Source of the DNA: an uncultured Erysipelotrichaceae bacterium
GTDB taxonomy: Bacteria > Bacillota_I > Bacilli_A > RF39 > UBA660
Assembly (NCBI GenBank): GCA_902782915.1
Contig: CACZOV010000154.1
Span: 1 to 5,274, forward strand
Reading direction: 5' to 3'
DNA length: 5,274 nucleotides
Translations under genes and position numbers: made by a program
Shown here: positions 4,592 through 5,274 of the stretch, piece after piece
How the letters are laid out: each line of letters starts with the position of its first letter
Position numbering within the stretch: the stretch's first letter is position 1
The notes under the pieces: model-generated
Databases searched by the model: none
Seen by the model: the letters and a program-made list of their open reading frames with translations, nothing else
What the model was told of the DNA's origin: nothing

Positions 4592-5274
4592 TTAAAAAGC
4601 ATCACATACTGTATTTCCAGATCCATATATAGTTACTCCACTTGCTGTATATGGACTACTATTTGATAACCAAGGATAATAGTTAGTACCATTGTGATTA
4701 TTAATGTTTAAATTATTTTTGATATCATTACATGATTTATCTATCGTGATGCTAGCAAGATTTTGATTTCTGTAATACGTTACTCCATTATATGTATTTG
4801 TATCGTTTGATTTTTCAAATGCCAAACTATCTATTGAAGTTATTCCATTTCCTATTGTAACACTGGTTAATTGATTACCAGAAAAAGCAGAATTTCCTAT
4901 TGTTGTGACACTATTTGGTATCGTAACACTTGTTAATTGATTATACCAAAAAGCTCTTGATCCAATTGTTGTTACACTATTTGGTATATTTACACTCGTC
5001 AATTGATTATTATAAAAAGCAGAATGTCCTATTGTTGTGACACTATTTGATATATTTACACTTGTTAATTGATTATGTCCAAAAGCACGTGATCCAATTG
5101 TTGTTACACTATTTGGTATATTTACACTTGTTAATTTGTTATCAAAAAAAGTATCATCTCCTATTGTTGTTACACTATTTGGTATCTCAACACCTATCAA
5201 TTGATTACTCATAAAAGCTCCTTCTCCTATTGTTGTTACACCACTAGGAATACTTACACTAGTTAATTGTCCAC
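4592..5274 (-). CDS. BspA-type leucine-rich-repeat surface protein, 5' end outside window
   Basis: This is the C-terminal 226 residues of a larger protein. The frame is open to the right edge and still encodes LRR (GQLTSVSIPSGVTTIGEGAF), so the ATG at 5210-5212, although preceded by a good Shine-Dalgarno-like stretch, lies inside a repeat and is not the true start. Seven 22-residue units of the pattern NQLTSVxIPNSVTTIGxxAFxx, the BspA/LRR_5 class, are followed by an insertion (SNDTNTYNGVTYYRNQ), one degenerate unit (NLASITIDKSCNDI) and a C-terminus ending NGTNYYPWL...ASGVTIYGSGNTVCDAF. I see no LPXTG motif, transmembrane helix or repeat wall-binding domain in the visible tail, so anchoring must be N-terminal or through another route. 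Proteins of this class are usually surface-exposed and can mediate adhesion; the ligand here is unknown. Confidence 0.88.
   Translation of the reverse strand, partial: GQLTSVSIPSGVTTIGEGAFMSNQLIGVEIPNSVTTIGDDTFFDNKLTSVNIPNSVTTIGSRAFGHNQLTSVNISNSVTTIGHSAFYNNQLTSVNIPNSVTTIGSRAFWYNQLTSVTIPNSVTTIGNSAFSGNQLTSVTIGNGITSIDSLAFEKSNDTNTYNGVTYYRNQNLASITIDKSCNDIKNNLNINNHNGTNYYPWLSNSSPYTASGVTIYGSGNTVCDAF
4811..5272 (-). repeat. Tandem array of seven 66-bp LRR-coding units
   Basis: Seven units of exactly 66 bp stay in register from 4811 to 5272 without any indel; the array continues past the right edge. Unit boundaries, set at the Asn codon of NQL, are 4811, 4877, 4943, 5009, 5075, 5141 and 5207. Units at 4877-5008 and 5009-5140 are paired copies of a 132-bp dimer: long nearly identical stretches recur 132 bp apart rather than 66. 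The outer units are more diverged. Confidence 0.92.

Noticed and set aside
4811..5272. CRISPR-like array because of regular repeats
   Set aside because: The 66-bp units are contiguous, have no spacers, keep a reading frame and encode LRRs.

Overview
The window is very AT-rich DNA with short intergenic gaps and intrinsic terminators. Its genes are of Bacilli/Firmicutes type (ScpA, ScpB, YidD, tRNA-Gln). TGG encodes the Trp codons I checked, reading frames close at TAA/TAG, and nothing requires TGA to be read as Trp, so the standard bacterial code fits. My inference is an uncultured, gut-type, low-GC Bacilli lineage (RF39/Erysipelotrichia-like or a relative of the Mycoplasmatota). The sequence alone does not fix the taxon.

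Layout. Positions 1-91 hold the terminator of an unseen upstream gene and a promoter. Positions 101-1003 (+) encode a membrane-anchored transglutaminase-like protein. It converges on yidD (1009-1215, -) across a shared bidirectional terminator. Positions 1259-1405 (+) are a complete single-tRNA transcription unit: promoter, tRNA-Gln with anticodon CTG, terminator. Positions 1423-3168 (-) encode a 581-residue single-pass membrane protein with a recognisable but unnamed C-terminal domain. Upstream of it, at 3223-3244, is an inverted pair of DnaA-box sequences just past the scpB stop codon. Positions 3245-4508 (-) are the scpA-scpB operon, with its own promoter partly inside the terminator of the next gene. 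From 4592 to the right edge (-) is the 3' part of a BspA-type leucine-rich-repeat gene made of exact 66-bp units; its start lies outside the window.

Functional picture. Three parts are core housekeeping: chromosome condensation (ScpAB, kleisin and winged-helix partners of SMC), membrane-protein biogenesis (YidD) and decoding of Gln codons. The other three genes encode predicted membrane or surface proteins (transglutaminase-like, unnamed membrane protein, BspA LRR), and nothing ties them into one pathway. I see no mobile element, CRISPR array, toxin-antitoxin pair, phage gene or defence system. The points most worth a second look are the DnaA-box pair, the unnamed conserved domain, the nested terminator/promoter upstream of scpA, and the higher-order repeat structure of the LRR gene.
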